60,064 nucleotides of DNA from Oxalobacteraceae bacterium UBA6704 (GCA_002454505.1 DKJA01000180.1:77719-137782), one strand, 5' to 3'. Positions 1 to 7,973 are shown, counted from the first letter of the stretch. Notes: generated by a model from the letters alone, not told the origin. Numbers and translations are program-made.

Positions 1-1006
1 CGCCGACGTTGATCTGCGTCCGCGGCGACAGGTCGTATTCGAGCGTGCCGTAGAACGTCGGACTGCGGCGGTCGATGTGGTCGATGAAGGAATGCTTGTC
101 CTCGTAGTCGGCCACCACGCGGCCGCGCAGCGTGCCTTCCGCGTTCAGCACGCGGCTGGCGTCGACCTGCGCGCCGTAGTTGTCCCACGAGCCGGCGCGG
201 GCCATCACGGTGGTGGCATCCGCTTCCAGCGGCCGCTTGCGCACCAGGTTGATCGCGCCGCCCGGATTGCCGCTGCCCTGCAGCAGGCCGGCCGCACCGC
301 GCAGCACCTCGACGCGGTCGTACATCGCCGTGCCGCCGCTGAAATTGCTGGCGCGGCCGTACATGCCGCGGTTCAGCGGGACGCCGTCGTACTGCACGGT
401 GGTCAGGTCGAAGCCGCGCGCGTAGATGTACTTGCCGCCCTGCGGGCTTTGCTGCAGCGTCATGCCGGTGGTGCTGGCCAGCGCGTCGTAGACGGTGGTC
501 AGCACCTGCTCGTCGAGCAGCTGGCGGGTGACCACGCTGATCGATTGGGGAATGTCCTTCAGCGCCTGTTCGCCCTTGCCCACCGTGACCGCGCTGGCCG
601 TGTAGGTGCCGCTGCCTTCGGTGGTGGCGCTGCGCAGCTGTTCCGCCGCCACCGTCACCGGCGCCATCGTCTGCGCCGCGGCATCGTCGCGCGCCATCGG
701 GCGGATCGTTACCATCGTGCCGTCGATGTCGGCCGCCAGGCCGCTGCCGGACAGCAGCATCTGCAGCGCATCGCGCGCCGTCATGCGGCCGGACACTGCC
801 GGCGCGGTCTTGCCGGCCACCAGCGCCGGTTGCACCATCAGTTCGAGCCGGGTCTGGCGCGCCAGCGCGTCGAGCGCCCGTGCCAGCGGCTGGGCACCGA
901 TGTTGATGTCAACGGCAACCGCGGCCTGGGCGTAAGCAGCGGCCGGAACGAATGCGAGGGCGACGGCCGCGGCAAGCGGGACGAGGTGGGAACTGAAACG
1001 GGGCAT
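1..1006 (-). CDS. TonB-dependent siderophore receptor with STN signalling domain (C-terminal part beyond window)
   Basis: Outer-membrane ferric-siderophore receptor of the FecA/FpvA transducer class. Translation gives a signal peptide ending near AYAQA, then an STN (secretin/TonB short N-terminal) domain at about residues 30-105, followed by the plug domain with DIPQSISVVTRQ, VQYDGVPLNRG and the VEVLRGAAGLLQGSGNPGG motif typical of TonB siderophore receptors. Only about 335 N-terminal residues are inside the window; the beta-barrel lies beyond the left edge. The start is supported by GGAG upstream of the ATG. The STN domain and the fecR and fecI genes directly upstream mean the receptor probably signals ligand occupancy through FecR to the sigma factor. 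The natural ligand cannot be read from the sequence. Confidence 0.93.
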   Translation of the reverse strand, partial: MPRFSSHLVPLAAAVALAFVPAAAYAQAAVAVDINIGAQPLARALDALARQTRLELMVQPALVAGKTAPAVSGRMTARDALQMLLSGSGLAADIDGTMVTIRPMARDDAAAQTMAPVTVAAEQLRSATTEGSGTYTASAVTVGKGEQALKDIPQSISVVTRQLLDEQVLTTVYDALASTTGMTLQQSPQGGKYIYARGFDLTTVQYDGVPLNRGMYGRASNFSGGTAMYDRVEVLRGAAGLLQGSGNPGGAINLVRKRPLEADATTVMARAGSWDNYGAQVDASRVLNAEGTLRGRVVADYEDKHSFIDHIDRRSPTFYGTLEYDLSPRTQINVG

Positions 1007-1044
1007 GCAATCTCCAGGGAAGTGTAAACAAGAATCCTTCTCAT

Positions 1045-1074
1045 GTAGACGCGCGACAATCGAAAACCCCAACC
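1045..1074 (-). promoter_or_regulatory. Candidate FecI-type ECF promoter before the receptor gene
   Basis: A 30-bp block that recurs at 2144-2173 before fecR. Read on the minus strand it begins GGTTGGG, followed by a T-run, and ends TCGCGCGTCTAC. The two copies match at 24 of 30 positions, with both ends identical and the variable bases in the middle, as expected for -35 and -10 elements around a spacer. The CGTC core near -10 is typical of iron-starvation ECF sigma factors. The element ends 39 nt before the receptor ATG. The promoter role is inferred. Confidence 0.6.
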
Positions 1075-1097
1075 CCTTCCGTTAAAATTTTCTGGAT

Positions 1098-2120
1098 TCA
1101 GTGGCGGGCGACGATTTCCGTCGCGCCGCCATTGCGACGCAACTCCACCGGCAGCACCTTCGGCAGCACGCGTGCGAAGTTCTCGGGATGCCGGGGATCG
1201 AAGGTGCCCGTCACGCCCAGCGCCGCCACGTCCGGCGCCCGCACGACGAGGCCGGTGCGGCCATAACGTTCGAATTCGGCCAGCACACGGGCCAGCGGCG
1301 TGTCGTCGAAATTGATGCGGCCGTCGCGCCATGGGGCGATACCGGCATCGGCCACGCGCTCCACACGGCCCAGGCGGCCGGATGAGTCGACAGCCAGTTG
1401 CTGGCCGGCGCCCAGTTCGATGCGTGAGTCGCCGGTCACGCGCACCCGGCCCTCCTCGACTGCCACCTGGACGCCGGCGGCACCGTCGATGCCGGGCGTG
1501 TGGCGCACCGAGAAGCGGGTGCCGACGACGGTCACGCGCGTGGTGCCGGCCAGCACGTCGAACGGCCGCGCCGCATCGCCGTGCACGTGGAAGACCGCCT
1601 GGCCGTCGAGCAGCCGCACTTCGCGCCGCTCGCGGTACAGCGTGACCGCGATGCGCGTATCGGTATCGAGCCGCAGCAGGCTGCCGTCCGGCAGCGTGAC
1701 TTCCTGCTGCTCGCCGCGCGCGGTGGCGAAGTTTTCCGCGTACTGCGGCTGGCTCTGAAAGTATTGCCACGCCAGCCAGCCGCCGCCGGAAGTGGACAGC
1801 GCCAGGCCGGCCAGCCCCGCCTTCGGTGCCAGGGCGGCCAGCCAGTGGCGGCGCGCTGGCGAGGCTGGCGTCGCGCGGGCTTTGTCGGCTGCCAGCTGGC
1901 GCTTGAGTCGTTCGATGCCGGTGGCCGGCAAGGCGTCGAGGCGGTTCCAGTCGGTGCCCCACTGTTCGAGCGCTGCGGCATGCGCGGGGTCCGCATCGAG
2001 CCAGGCCTGGAATTGCTGCGCCTCGTCGGCCGAGAGCGGGCGCTGCCGGCGGACGAACCAGTCCAGCGCCTGTTCATGCAGGTCGCCGGCGGCGGAATGG
2101 GATGGCTGGCCTGGGGTCAT
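1098..2120 (-). CDS. fecR: FecR family anti-sigma/sigma-regulator
   Basis: Inner-membrane regulator that relays receptor occupancy to the adjacent FecI-type sigma factor. The N-terminus has the DUF4880 pattern (ALDWFVRRQRPLSADEAQQF, FQAWLDADPAHAAALEQW). A short hydrophobic stretch near residues 100-120 (GLAGLALSTSGGGWLAWQYF) is the probable membrane anchor. The FecR core follows (ATARGEQQEVTLPDGSLLRL, VVGTRFSVRH), then a C-terminal DUF4974-like part (INFDDTPLARVLAEFERYG). I chose the ATG giving MTPGQPSH rather than an upstream TTG, because the longer version would begin inside the putative promoter repeat. The length of about 340 residues is normal for the family. Confidence 0.92.
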   Translation of the reverse strand: MTPGQPSHSAAGDLHEQALDWFVRRQRPLSADEAQQFQAWLDADPAHAAALEQWGTDWNRLDALPATGIERLKRQLAADKARATPASPARRHWLAALAPKAGLAGLALSTSGGGWLAWQYFQSQPQYAENFATARGEQQEVTLPDGSLLRLDTDTRIAVTLYRERREVRLLDGQAVFHVHGDAARPFDVLAGTTRVTVVGTRFSVRHTPGIDGAAGVQVAVEEGRVRVTGDSRIELGAGQQLAVDSSGRLGRVERVADAGIAPWRDGRINFDDTPLARVLAEFERYGRTGLVVRAPDVAALGVTGTFDPRHPENFARVLPKVLPVELRRNGGATEIVARH

Positions 2121-2143
2121 GTGGGATTCACGGGCATAACGAA

Positions 2144-2173
2144 GTAGACGCGCGAGACGGCAAAAACCCAACC
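2144..2173 (-). promoter_or_regulatory. Candidate FecI-type ECF promoter before fecR
   Basis: Second copy of the 30-bp element also found before the receptor gene. It has the same GGTTGGG...TCGCGCGTCTAC ends on the minus strand at the same spacing. It ends 24 nt before the fecR ATG. Two copies, one before each putative target of the sigma factor, point to autoregulation of fecR and the receptor by the encoded FecI. That role is inferred from repetition and position. Confidence 0.6.
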
Positions 2174-2201
2174 TGGCCGGCTGCGGAGGCTCGGGAAATT
2201 T

Positions 2202-2726
2202 TCATGCGCTTGGATGCTTTTCGGTGGGGGCAGCGTCGTCCAGCTGCTGCTGGCAACGGCGGCAGGCGGCCATGGCCGTCTTGATGTGGCGCTCGACCAT
2301 CGTGACGGATATCTCCATCTGCTGCGCCACGGCAGCCTGGGACAGGCCATCGAACTTGTGGAGGATGAACGCTTCGCGACAGCGCAGCGGCAAGGCGCCG
2401 ATGGTTGCCAGCATGGCGTCCACCGATTGCGCCGACATCGCGGCCGTCTCCGGCTCGCAGGCTGCCGGGCCGGCCAGCAGATCGTGTTCGATGTCCGCAT
2501 CGGGCGCCACGACCTGATCGCGCACGCCGCTGCGGCGGTACTGGTCGATGACGAGATTGCGCGCCGTCCGGTACAGCAGCGCGCGCGGTTCCTGGATGGC
2601 CTCGCCGGACTTCTGCAGGGCCAGCACGCGCAGGTAGCTTTCCTGCGCCAGATCGGCTGCCTCGTGGCGGTCATGGACCGCCCGCGCCAGGAAATTCAAC
2701 AGTTCTCGGTAATAACGTGTCAGCAC
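2202..2726 (-). CDS. fecI: FecI-family ECF RNA polymerase sigma factor
   Basis: Extracytoplasmic-function sigma-70 factor of the FecI (iron) group. Region 2 is visible in YYRELLNFLARAVHDRHEAA, DLAQESYLRVL and RALLYRTARNLVIDQYRR. Region 4 is visible in ALPLRCREAFILHKFDGLSQ and AAVAQQMEISVTMVERHIKTA, a helix-turn-helix for -35 recognition. About 174 residues is the normal size. The start is uncertain: a GTG opens the reading given here, but the frame stays open upstream and the usual first residues of FecI (LLTRYYREL) begin right at this point. The gene is followed by fecR and the receptor on the same strand. It is probably Fur-controlled, but I could not find a convincing Fur box. Confidence 0.92.
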   Translation of the reverse strand: MLTRYYRELLNFLARAVHDRHEAADLAQESYLRVLALQKSGEAIQEPRALLYRTARNLVIDQYRRSGVRDQVVAPDADIEHDLLAGPAACEPETAAMSAQSVDAMLATIGALPLRCREAFILHKFDGLSQAAVAQQMEISVTMVERHIKTAMAACRRCQQQLDDAAPTEKHPSA

Positions 2727-2868
2727 AAATATCCAGACCAGGAGCGCGGCGGCTACCGTTGACAGGCTGGCTTTGGAACGTTGGCTGACCCAGGGGGCGG
2801 GAACTTGCTGTTCCCGCGGATTGTCATTTTACCGGCTTTTGAGGTGGTAGTCGGTATAGGGGGGCCTG

Positions 2869-3681
2869 CTACATCTTCACCTTGCTGCTGGACGTCTCGA
2901 AGGTCAGCGCATTGAACTTCTTCCAGTCGAAGCCGGACAGGTCAAACTCGACCTGCGCATTGCCGCCCGACCAGAGCTCGACGCGCAGCTTCTTCGCCGA
3001 TGCCAGATTGTCGTACAGGTAGCGATACAGATTGTTTTGCGCAATCGCGTACTGATACTTGTCGCCCAGGTCCAGCGCGAATTTCTCGAGGTTCCGATCG
3101 TCCAGCTGGATATTGAACTCGGTGCGATTGACTATCCCCGTGACGATCGGATCGAAAGCGAATTGCGACCCGAAGTACATCTCGCAGCGATTGTCGCTAT
3201 CTTCGCAGCGGATATTCAGCGTCAGCATGAAAGGTTCGCTCATGTTGCCGGTATATTCGATCAGGTTGCCGATCGTTGCCGTCCGGCTCACCGTGCCACG
3301 CATTTCATCCTTGAACACCATGTATTTCCACGCAGTGTAATGGACGTTCCTGGAAGACCTGAAATCATTGGGTTCGACGACGATGTACGAATTTCCTGAG
3401 CGACTCATGGCGATCGCCGTCTCGCCGGAATCGAGCACCTGCGGCTTGACGATGACATTGCTCTTCTTGAACTGCCGGGCGAGCAGCGGATTCGTTACTG
3501 TCTTGTCGACGGCTTTCTCGTTCCGCGACTGCAGTTTTTCCTGATCCCGGGCTTGCTGCGCCTTGGCGCTTTCAGGATCCTGCGGTTTGACCGCCAAATA
3601 GGTGATTCCGGCCGCCACTGCGGCGGACAGCACGCTGGCCGCTAATAACTTCGACATTCCTGGCTGGTTCGACATCTGCAT
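2869..3681 (-). CDS. Hypothetical membrane-anchored protein
   Basis: I do not recognise this family. The protein has an N-terminal hydrophobic segment (LLAASVLSAAVAAGITYLAV), then a charged stretch rich in K, E, Q and D (AKAQQARDQEKLQSRNEKAV) that may be a short coiled coil, then a mixed alpha/beta body of about 200 residues with two cysteines spaced as CEDSDNRC. The likely location is inner membrane with a periplasmic body. Start choice is uncertain between three nearby ATGs (3681, 3675, 3657), none with a strong ribosome binding site. Base composition is clearly lower in GC than the Tad and sugar loci, and the gene sits directly beside the island's left attachment repeat, so it could itself be acquired DNA. 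Confidence 0.7.
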   Translation of the reverse strand: MQMSNQPGMSKLLAASVLSAAVAAGITYLAVKPQDPESAKAQQARDQEKLQSRNEKAVDKTVTNPLLARQFKKSNVIVKPQVLDSGETAIAMSRSGNSYIVVEPNDFRSSRNVHYTAWKYMVFKDEMRGTVSRTATIGNLIEYTGNMSEPFMLTLNIRCEDSDNRCEMYFGSQFAFDPIVTGIVNRTEFNIQLDDRNLEKFALDLGDKYQYAIAQNNLYRYLYDNLASAKKLRVELWSGGNAQVEFDLSGFDWKKFNALTFETSSSKVKM

Positions 3682-3919
3682 CGCTGAAATAAGGTTGGTG
3701 ATGAATAAAAGCTGGCGTTTTTTCACTTGCCCGCGTCTTGCACTGGAGACCAATGAAAATAACGCACTGCCCCAGGCAGCGGCTTCACATTTTTCAAAGC
3801 GATATTCTACGATTTTGTGAAGTTTCCTCAAAGAAATTAAACAATTATCGAGGCAAATCTGCGACCGCAGCCGTCTGGCCGGTCTGATCTTAAAAGGGGG
3901 GAAATCGGGGAACAAAAGA

Positions 3920-3947
3920 AAAAGCCCAACCAATAGGCTGGGCTTTT
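3920..3947. terminator. Hairpin terminator, originally of the tRNA-Thr gene
   Basis: Perfect 9-bp stem AAAAGCCCA/TGGGCTTTT around a 10-nt loop, T-rich on both strands. It sits directly beside the left attachment repeat, where the tRNA 3' end is duplicated. Read on the minus strand the order is tRNA 3' end, CCA, then this hairpin, so it was probably the tRNA's own terminator before the island separated them. It can also terminate transcription from either side. Confidence 0.75.
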
Positions 3948-3950
3948 ATC

Positions 3951-3997
3951 CTGGTGCCGGCTGCCGGTTTCGAACTGGCCACCTGATGATTACAAAT
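3951..3997. repeat. Left attachment repeat (partial tRNA-Thr 3' end)
   Basis: A 47-bp stretch identical to 16295-16341, which is the 3' portion of the intact tRNA-Thr gene from the anticodon loop to CCA. After the repeat the two copies diverge completely. This is the expected footprint of a tyrosine-integrase element that inserted in a tRNA gene and restored it at one end. The copy here is not a functional tRNA: it lacks the acceptor 5' half and the D arm. Confidence 0.92.
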
Positions 3998-4347
3998 TAG
4001 CTGAGAAGACAGTATGCCTTTGATTATTAAGAGAATTATACCGTAACGGAGCGCAAGTGAAAGTAGTTCGTTGTCAGTAAGTTAGCGGAATTTTCCGAAA
4101 ACCCTGAAAACTTGTGACTGTACCTCTACTGTACCCGTCGAGAGTGAAGGAAATTTCTAGATGTACTGCCAACAGATCGGAGAACTGGCCGTCTTGGAGG
4201 CCGTTCAAGGAGTCGAAACACGCGGGCCGTCGAGGCGATCTGTCGTCGTCGTCGGGGCGAAGTGCCTGGCGGCTATTCAAATTGAGTAACCGGCTGCCGG
4301 CGTCGGCGCTGCGTGGGTAAAGCACGTGCCGAGGCCGGCCCGCTGAA
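3998..4347. other. Island left-end non-coding stretch
   Basis: Between the left attachment repeat and the first candidate small ORF I see no reading frame with family features or a convincing ribosome binding site. The segment mixes AT-rich and GC-rich DNA, and part of the strong inverted repeat at 4328-4362 falls here. It may hold the far attachment-site arm of the island. Confidence 0.5.
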
Positions 4348-4362
4348 TTAGCCGGCCTCGGC
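4328..4362. terminator. Strong inverted repeat, possible terminator
   Basis: Perfect 12-bp arms GCCGAGGCCGGC / GCCGGCCTCGGC with an 11-nt loop. No clear T-run follows on either strand, so factor-independent termination is uncertain. On the minus strand the stop codon of a 30-codon ORF lies in the loop. Confidence 0.45.
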
Positions 4363-4440
4363 CTGGCCGGCGCGGTGCGCAAAGTCCAGCTCAAGCGCCT
4401 TGCGCCGGCATTCGTAGCCGACGTTCTTCACCATCGGCAT
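4348..4440 (-). CDS. Candidate 30-residue small ORF
   Basis: Reads MPMVKNVGYECRRKALELDF followed by ten more residues. A GAGGTGG stretch lies six to seven bases before the ATG, and the stop falls inside the strong hairpin, so the ORF has both a plausible ribosome binding site and a plausible end. I do not recognise it. It may be the surviving piece of a gene cut by the neighbouring IS5-family insertion, or a chance ORF in GC-rich DNA. Confidence 0.25.
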   Translation of the reverse strand: MPMVKNVGYECRRKALELDFAHRAGQAEAG

Positions 4441-4578
4441 AGGGCCACCTCAAATAACCCCCATTCGGTGTGAGCAACGCCAACCGCAACTCATTTCGTG
4501 TTCTAGCATTGCCTCAGCAGCGTGTTTTCAAAGCGCGCACATCTTGGGCTTGGCAGCTCCAGGCTTCCAAACTGCTGT

Positions 4579-5604
4579 TTAGAACGGCGCCAGGCCGCGT
4601 TCTTTCAAAAAGACAAGGCGCTTGAAGTTGTAACTGACGACCTTCAACTGCAAGACGAACGTGGTGCGTACGATTTCGAGACAGCGCACCAGTTTGCCAC
4701 CCATCTGGGCCAGGGCGCCAAAACACATGCTCGACACGGGCGCGCAGCGTAGCAATCGCGCGGTTGCGCCGTTTCTGCGTGTCGGAAATGCCTTTGGTCG
4801 CTTGGCCGCCCCGCTGATATGCGCGCGCCAGCCGGCTTGCTCAAGCTGGCTTCGCGTTCAATGCTGGGATATCCCCGGTCGGCATAGACATCCCGACTCG
4901 TGTTGCTCAGGTCGAGCAATTCCTCGAAGATAGTAGTGTCGGCCACGGCAGCATGCGTGATGGCGATCTTGCGGATCAGCTTGCAGCGCTTGTCCACACT
5001 GGCATGCAGTTGTATCCGAAATGATTCTTGCCGTGCTTTCTGGTCCACTTGGCATCGCATCGACATCCTTTCGCGCTCTCTTGTGCGGTTTCCAGCCTAG
5101 CGGCATCGTCCCTTCCTTGACCGTCTCGGCTCCTCCTTGTTGCGCTGGACCGACGCCTGTACCAGCGAGGCGTCGACGATCTGTCCGCAGCGCGCCAGGT
5201 AGCCCTGCGACAGCTGCTGCTGCTGAACCTGCTCGAACACCTGATTGCCTACGCCAGCCTGCGCCAGACGGTCGCGGAACAGCCAGATCGTCTTGGCATC
5301 GGGGATGCCGCTGCTCTCGGTCAGATCCAGGAAACGTAGGAAGCCACGTCGGTCCAGCAACTGGTACTGCAGCGCGTCGTCGGCCAGGTTGTAGAGCCGT
5401 TACAGCACCAGGATCTTGATCATCAAGACTGTCGGATACGGCGGACGGCCGCCCTTGGCGCGCAAAGGGCGCGGCGGCATCGATGCGCGCCGCCAGCGCA
5501 TCGAAATCCACGTGCTCGACCAAGCCGACCAACGGATCACCCAGCTTTGCGCGTCGGTCCTCACCCTCCTGCTCCGCAAACAGACTAATCCGGGGCTTCA
5601 TCAT
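4579..5604 (-). pseudogene. IS5-family transposase, frameshifted remnant
   Basis: DDE transposase of the IS5 family in at least four frames. The N-terminus reads MKPRISLFAEQEGEDRRAKL with LVEHVDFDALAARIDAAAP. The next frame has LDRRGFLRFLDLTESSGIPD, AKTIWLFRDRLAQAG and GYLARCGQIVDASLVQA (first catalytic Asp). A further frame has LHASVDKRCKLIRKIAITHA and SRDVYADRGYPSIE (second Asp). The last frame ends NFKRLVFLKERGLAPF, the usual IS5 C-terminus. The order is complete but the frame breaks rule out an active enzyme. I could not define matching terminal inverted repeats, so element ends are not given. Confidence 0.82.
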
Positions 5605-5852
5605 GACGGCACTCGCTGGCTTGGCCGCTATCAGATTTTACTCAGCCGCAGGCATCTCAGCAGAGGTTTTCAAGGTGGCCTTATGGCACTTTATCAGGCG
5701 TTGCCTGGGCCGTGCCGAACGCGCGTAAGTCACCGCCGTTAGCAAGCTCGCCCATCAGACGACATCTTTAAGCTTCTGCCGCGCAGACTCCTAGCTCTTT
5801 TCCGCTTTGAGAGATACCATGAAACTTCCCTAAGTGTTACTTACAGAGAAAA

Positions 5853-6863
5853 ATGGCACATGACCTGACAGCATCCCACAACGATCGACAGAACGTTCTC
5901 AACAATCGCTACGCTTGTCAAAAAGTACAGGACCACTTAGCGCTTCCAGGGATTCAGTACGCAGGCGAAGTAATTTTTACCAAGCATCAGCTGGCTACGA
6001 TCTTCTCTGTCAGTGAAAGTACCATCGAAAAGTACTTGTCCGCATATGGGGATGAGTTAAAAGCTAACGGTTACACTGTACTAAAGGGGAAAAAACTTAA
6101 AGAATTCAAGGACTTAGTAGGGGATACCATAACAAATTACGGTACCCTCTCTCAACTTGGCGTTTTTTCCTTTAGGGCAACTTTAAATTTTGCAATGTTG
6201 TTAACTGAAAGTGATGCCGCTAGAGTCATGCGTAGCCGAATTCTAGACATTGTCATCGACGTGATGGCTGAGCGATCCGGTGGCCACACAAAATATATCA
6301 ATCAGCGAGACCGCGAATACTTACCTGCGGCTTATCAAGAGTTTAACTATCGAAAAATGTTCACCGAAGCCCTGTCGAATTACTTAGAAATGGGGCCAAT
6401 GAAATTCGGCGTATATACTAATAAGATTTATCAACTTGTGTTTCGCGAGAACGCTAGTGAGTATAAGAGAATCTTAAAACTTGCCACAAACGATAATTTG
6501 CGAGATACATTGTACTCCGAAGTCCTTAAGGCAATCGCCAGCATTGAAAACGGTTTGGCGTACGAGATGAAAGAGAAATTTGGTTCACTAGGTAGGAAAC
6601 TGTTACCTGCCGAGGTTGACGCGATGTTGGAGGGGGCAGAGAGGAATCCTTACCTTAAACCAATAATCGAAGACGCTCGAACTAAGATGGCTAGTCGAGA
6701 TAAAGGTTTCCGTGATGCTCTTCACGAAAAATTAGAGGCGTACATTCAAACTGTTCCCGAAGGTGATTTCGAAAGATTCTTAGGCGAGGCAAGCAAATCT
6801 TTAGAGCAGCAGTTAGCCGATCCAGAGACGCTGGAGGTATTCAAGCGGCTTAAGGATCGCTAA
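5853..6863 (+). CDS. Putative DNA-binding partner/antitoxin of the Doc toxin
   Basis: A 336-residue, low-GC gene ending 3 nt before the Doc start, so the two are surely co-transcribed. Residues 40-75 (FTKHQLATIFSVSESTIEKY, LSAYGDELKANGYTVLKGKK) look like a helix-turn-helix that selects by sequence, as in RhuM- or antirepressor-type proteins. Residues 95-150 (GTLSQLGVFSFRATLNFAML, RSRILDIVIDVMAERSGG) resemble the domain that follows it in that group. The rest is predicted helical and ends in a charged tail. The classic Doc antitoxin, Phd, is about 73 residues; this partner is more than four times longer and not similar. The role as antitoxin and autorepressor is inferred from gene order alone. 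Confidence 0.7.
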   Translation: MAHDLTASHNDRQNVLNNRYACQKVQDHLALPGIQYAGEVIFTKHQLATIFSVSESTIEKYLSAYGDELKANGYTVLKGKKLKEFKDLVGDTITNYGTLSQLGVFSFRATLNFAMLLTESDAARVMRSRILDIVIDVMAERSGGHTKYINQRDREYLPAAYQEFNYRKMFTEALSNYLEMGPMKFGVYTNKIYQLVFRENASEYKRILKLATNDNLRDTLYSEVLKAIASIENGLAYEMKEKFGSLGRKLLPAEVDAMLEGAERNPYLKPIIEDARTKMASRDKGFRDALHEKLEAYIQTVPEGDFERFLGEASKSLEQQLADPETLEVFKRLKDR

Positions 6864-6866
6864 AAG

Positions 6867-7328
6867 ATGGCCGACATATTTTTTTACTTTGATAAGTCGC
6901 ATGCAATTGCAGTACACGACTGGATAATCGCTAACTCCGGGGGGCGGTCAGGTATGGAGAATGAAGGATTGCTGGAAAGCCCATTACAGATGATACAAAA
7001 CGAGCTTTACTATCCAGAGCTAGAGGACAAGATTACGCATTTATTCTATTCAATCAACAAGAACCATGCATTTTCAGATGGGAACAAGCGTTCTTGTATC
7101 GCGTTAAGTGCATACTTCCTTCAACTGAATGGATTTGGTCATGTAGTTAAAAGATTTATCATTGAGACGGAGAACGTCGCGGTATGGGTGGCGGACAATG
7201 TAATCGATCGTGAATTGTTGAGAGAGATATTGTGCTGTTTAATTTATGAAGAAGACTACGGCGAAGAGTTAAAGCTGAAAATCTTGGCTGCTCTTGATAA
7301 AACTGAGATGGAAAAAGAAGGCTATTAA
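6867..7328 (+). CDS. doc: Doc-type Fic-domain toxin
   Basis: A 153-residue protein of the death-on-curing branch of the Fic fold. The active-site motif HAFSDGNKR lies at residues 67-75, matching Doc's HxFx(N/D)(A/G)NKR. Lys replaces the second Gly of AMP-transferring Fic enzymes, which in Doc of phage P1 goes with kinase activity on elongation factor Tu. Helices before and after (NEGLLESPLQMIQNELYYPE; SCIALSAYFLQLNGFG) fit the fold. The gene is intact, low in GC, and follows its large DNA-binding partner by 3 nt with AAGGA upstream. A target of EF-Tu is family knowledge, not shown here. Without an active partner the protein should be toxic, so the pair is probably functional. Confidence 0.88.
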   Translation: MADIFFYFDKSHAIAVHDWIIANSGGRSGMENEGLLESPLQMIQNELYYPELEDKITHLFYSINKNHAFSDGNKRSCIALSAYFLQLNGFGHVVKRFIIETENVAVWVADNVIDRELLREILCCLIYEEDYGEELKLKILAALDKTEMEKEGY

Positions 7329-7341
7329 TTTAGTTTCTTTG

Positions 7342-7575
7342 CTAGATCTTCGGCGCGCGTAAATGGGTGTAGCGTTTCAACATATCTAACGTCTTATGGC
7401 CTGTAGTTGCCGCCCCCATAACATTTAGACCTTTCTTAAATAGTCGGCTGATCGCCTCGTGACGCATGTCATGGAAGCGTAAGCCGGTGATATTTGCTCT
7501 GTGCGGTTCACAGGCACGCTCGAAAGCCTGACTCATTGATTCTGCTTGAAGTGAGAACACACGCCCCTGGTTTTC
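7342..7575 (-). pseudogene. Tyrosine integrase, C-terminal fragment
   Basis: Carries the C-terminal catalytic box of a phage-type integrase: HDMRH (His-x-x-Arg), GHKTLDMLKRYTH (second His and the Tyr nucleophile). It runs directly up to the left end of the IS3-family remnant, and a matching N-terminal fragment in the same orientation lies on the other side, so one integrase gene was split. The middle with the first catalytic Arg is missing. It is similar to but distinct from the integrase at the tRNA end. Confidence 0.8.
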
Positions 7576-7625
7576 TGAACCGCCCCGGATTTTGAGGAGG
7601 CTCCATTGTTTGAGAGAATGGGGCT

Positions 7626-7949
7626 ATGAAGAAGCAACCCAAATATTCCCCTGAAGTCATCGAGTGCGCTGTGCGCATGGTGGGAGAAGCTGGCAGCGAG
7701 TATCCATCGCAGTGGGCAGCAATCACGTCGATAGCCGGCAAGATCGGCTATACGCCTGTGACGCTGCGCCGGTGGGTTCGCCAGCAGGAAACCGATACGG
7801 GCCGGCGTGCGGGCCTGAGCAGCGCCGAGCAGGAGCGCATCAAAGCGCTGGAGCGAGAGAACCGTGAGCTGCGCAAGGCCAACGAGATTCTGCGCTTGGC
7901 GAGCGCGTTTTTCGCCCAGGCGGAGCTCGACCGCCGCTTCAAGTCGTAA
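7626..7949 (+). CDS. IS3-family transposase OrfA
   Basis: A 107-residue OrfA. The N-terminal helix-turn-helix reads YSPEVIECAVRMVGEAG then IGYTPVTLRRWVRQQETDTG. The C-terminal leucine-zipper region reads ERIKALERENRELRKANEIL followed by RLASAFFAQAELDRR. This is standard for the IS3 group, where OrfA binds the terminal repeats and supplies the N-terminus of the OrfAB transposase by programmed frameshifting. OrfB downstream is broken, so no active transposase is expected. Confidence 0.88.
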   Translation: MKKQPKYSPEVIECAVRMVGEAGSEYPSQWAAITSIAGKIGYTPVTLRRWVRQQETDTGRRAGLSSAEQERIKALERENRELRKANEILRLASAFFAQAELDRRFKS

Positions 7950-7973
7950 GAGCGTTCATCGACAAGCACCGCC

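Noticed and set aside
3951..4026. Second tRNA gene at the left border
   Set aside because: Only the 3' 47 bp match tRNA-Thr; the D arm and 5' acceptor strand are absent.
4511..5681. Similar 24-bp sequences on both sides of the IS5 remnant (CTCAGCAG...GTTTTCAA) as terminal repeats
   Set aside because: They lie in the same orientation, not inverted, and differ by an indel, so they do not meet the criteria for IS ends; they may be chance or duplicated DNA.
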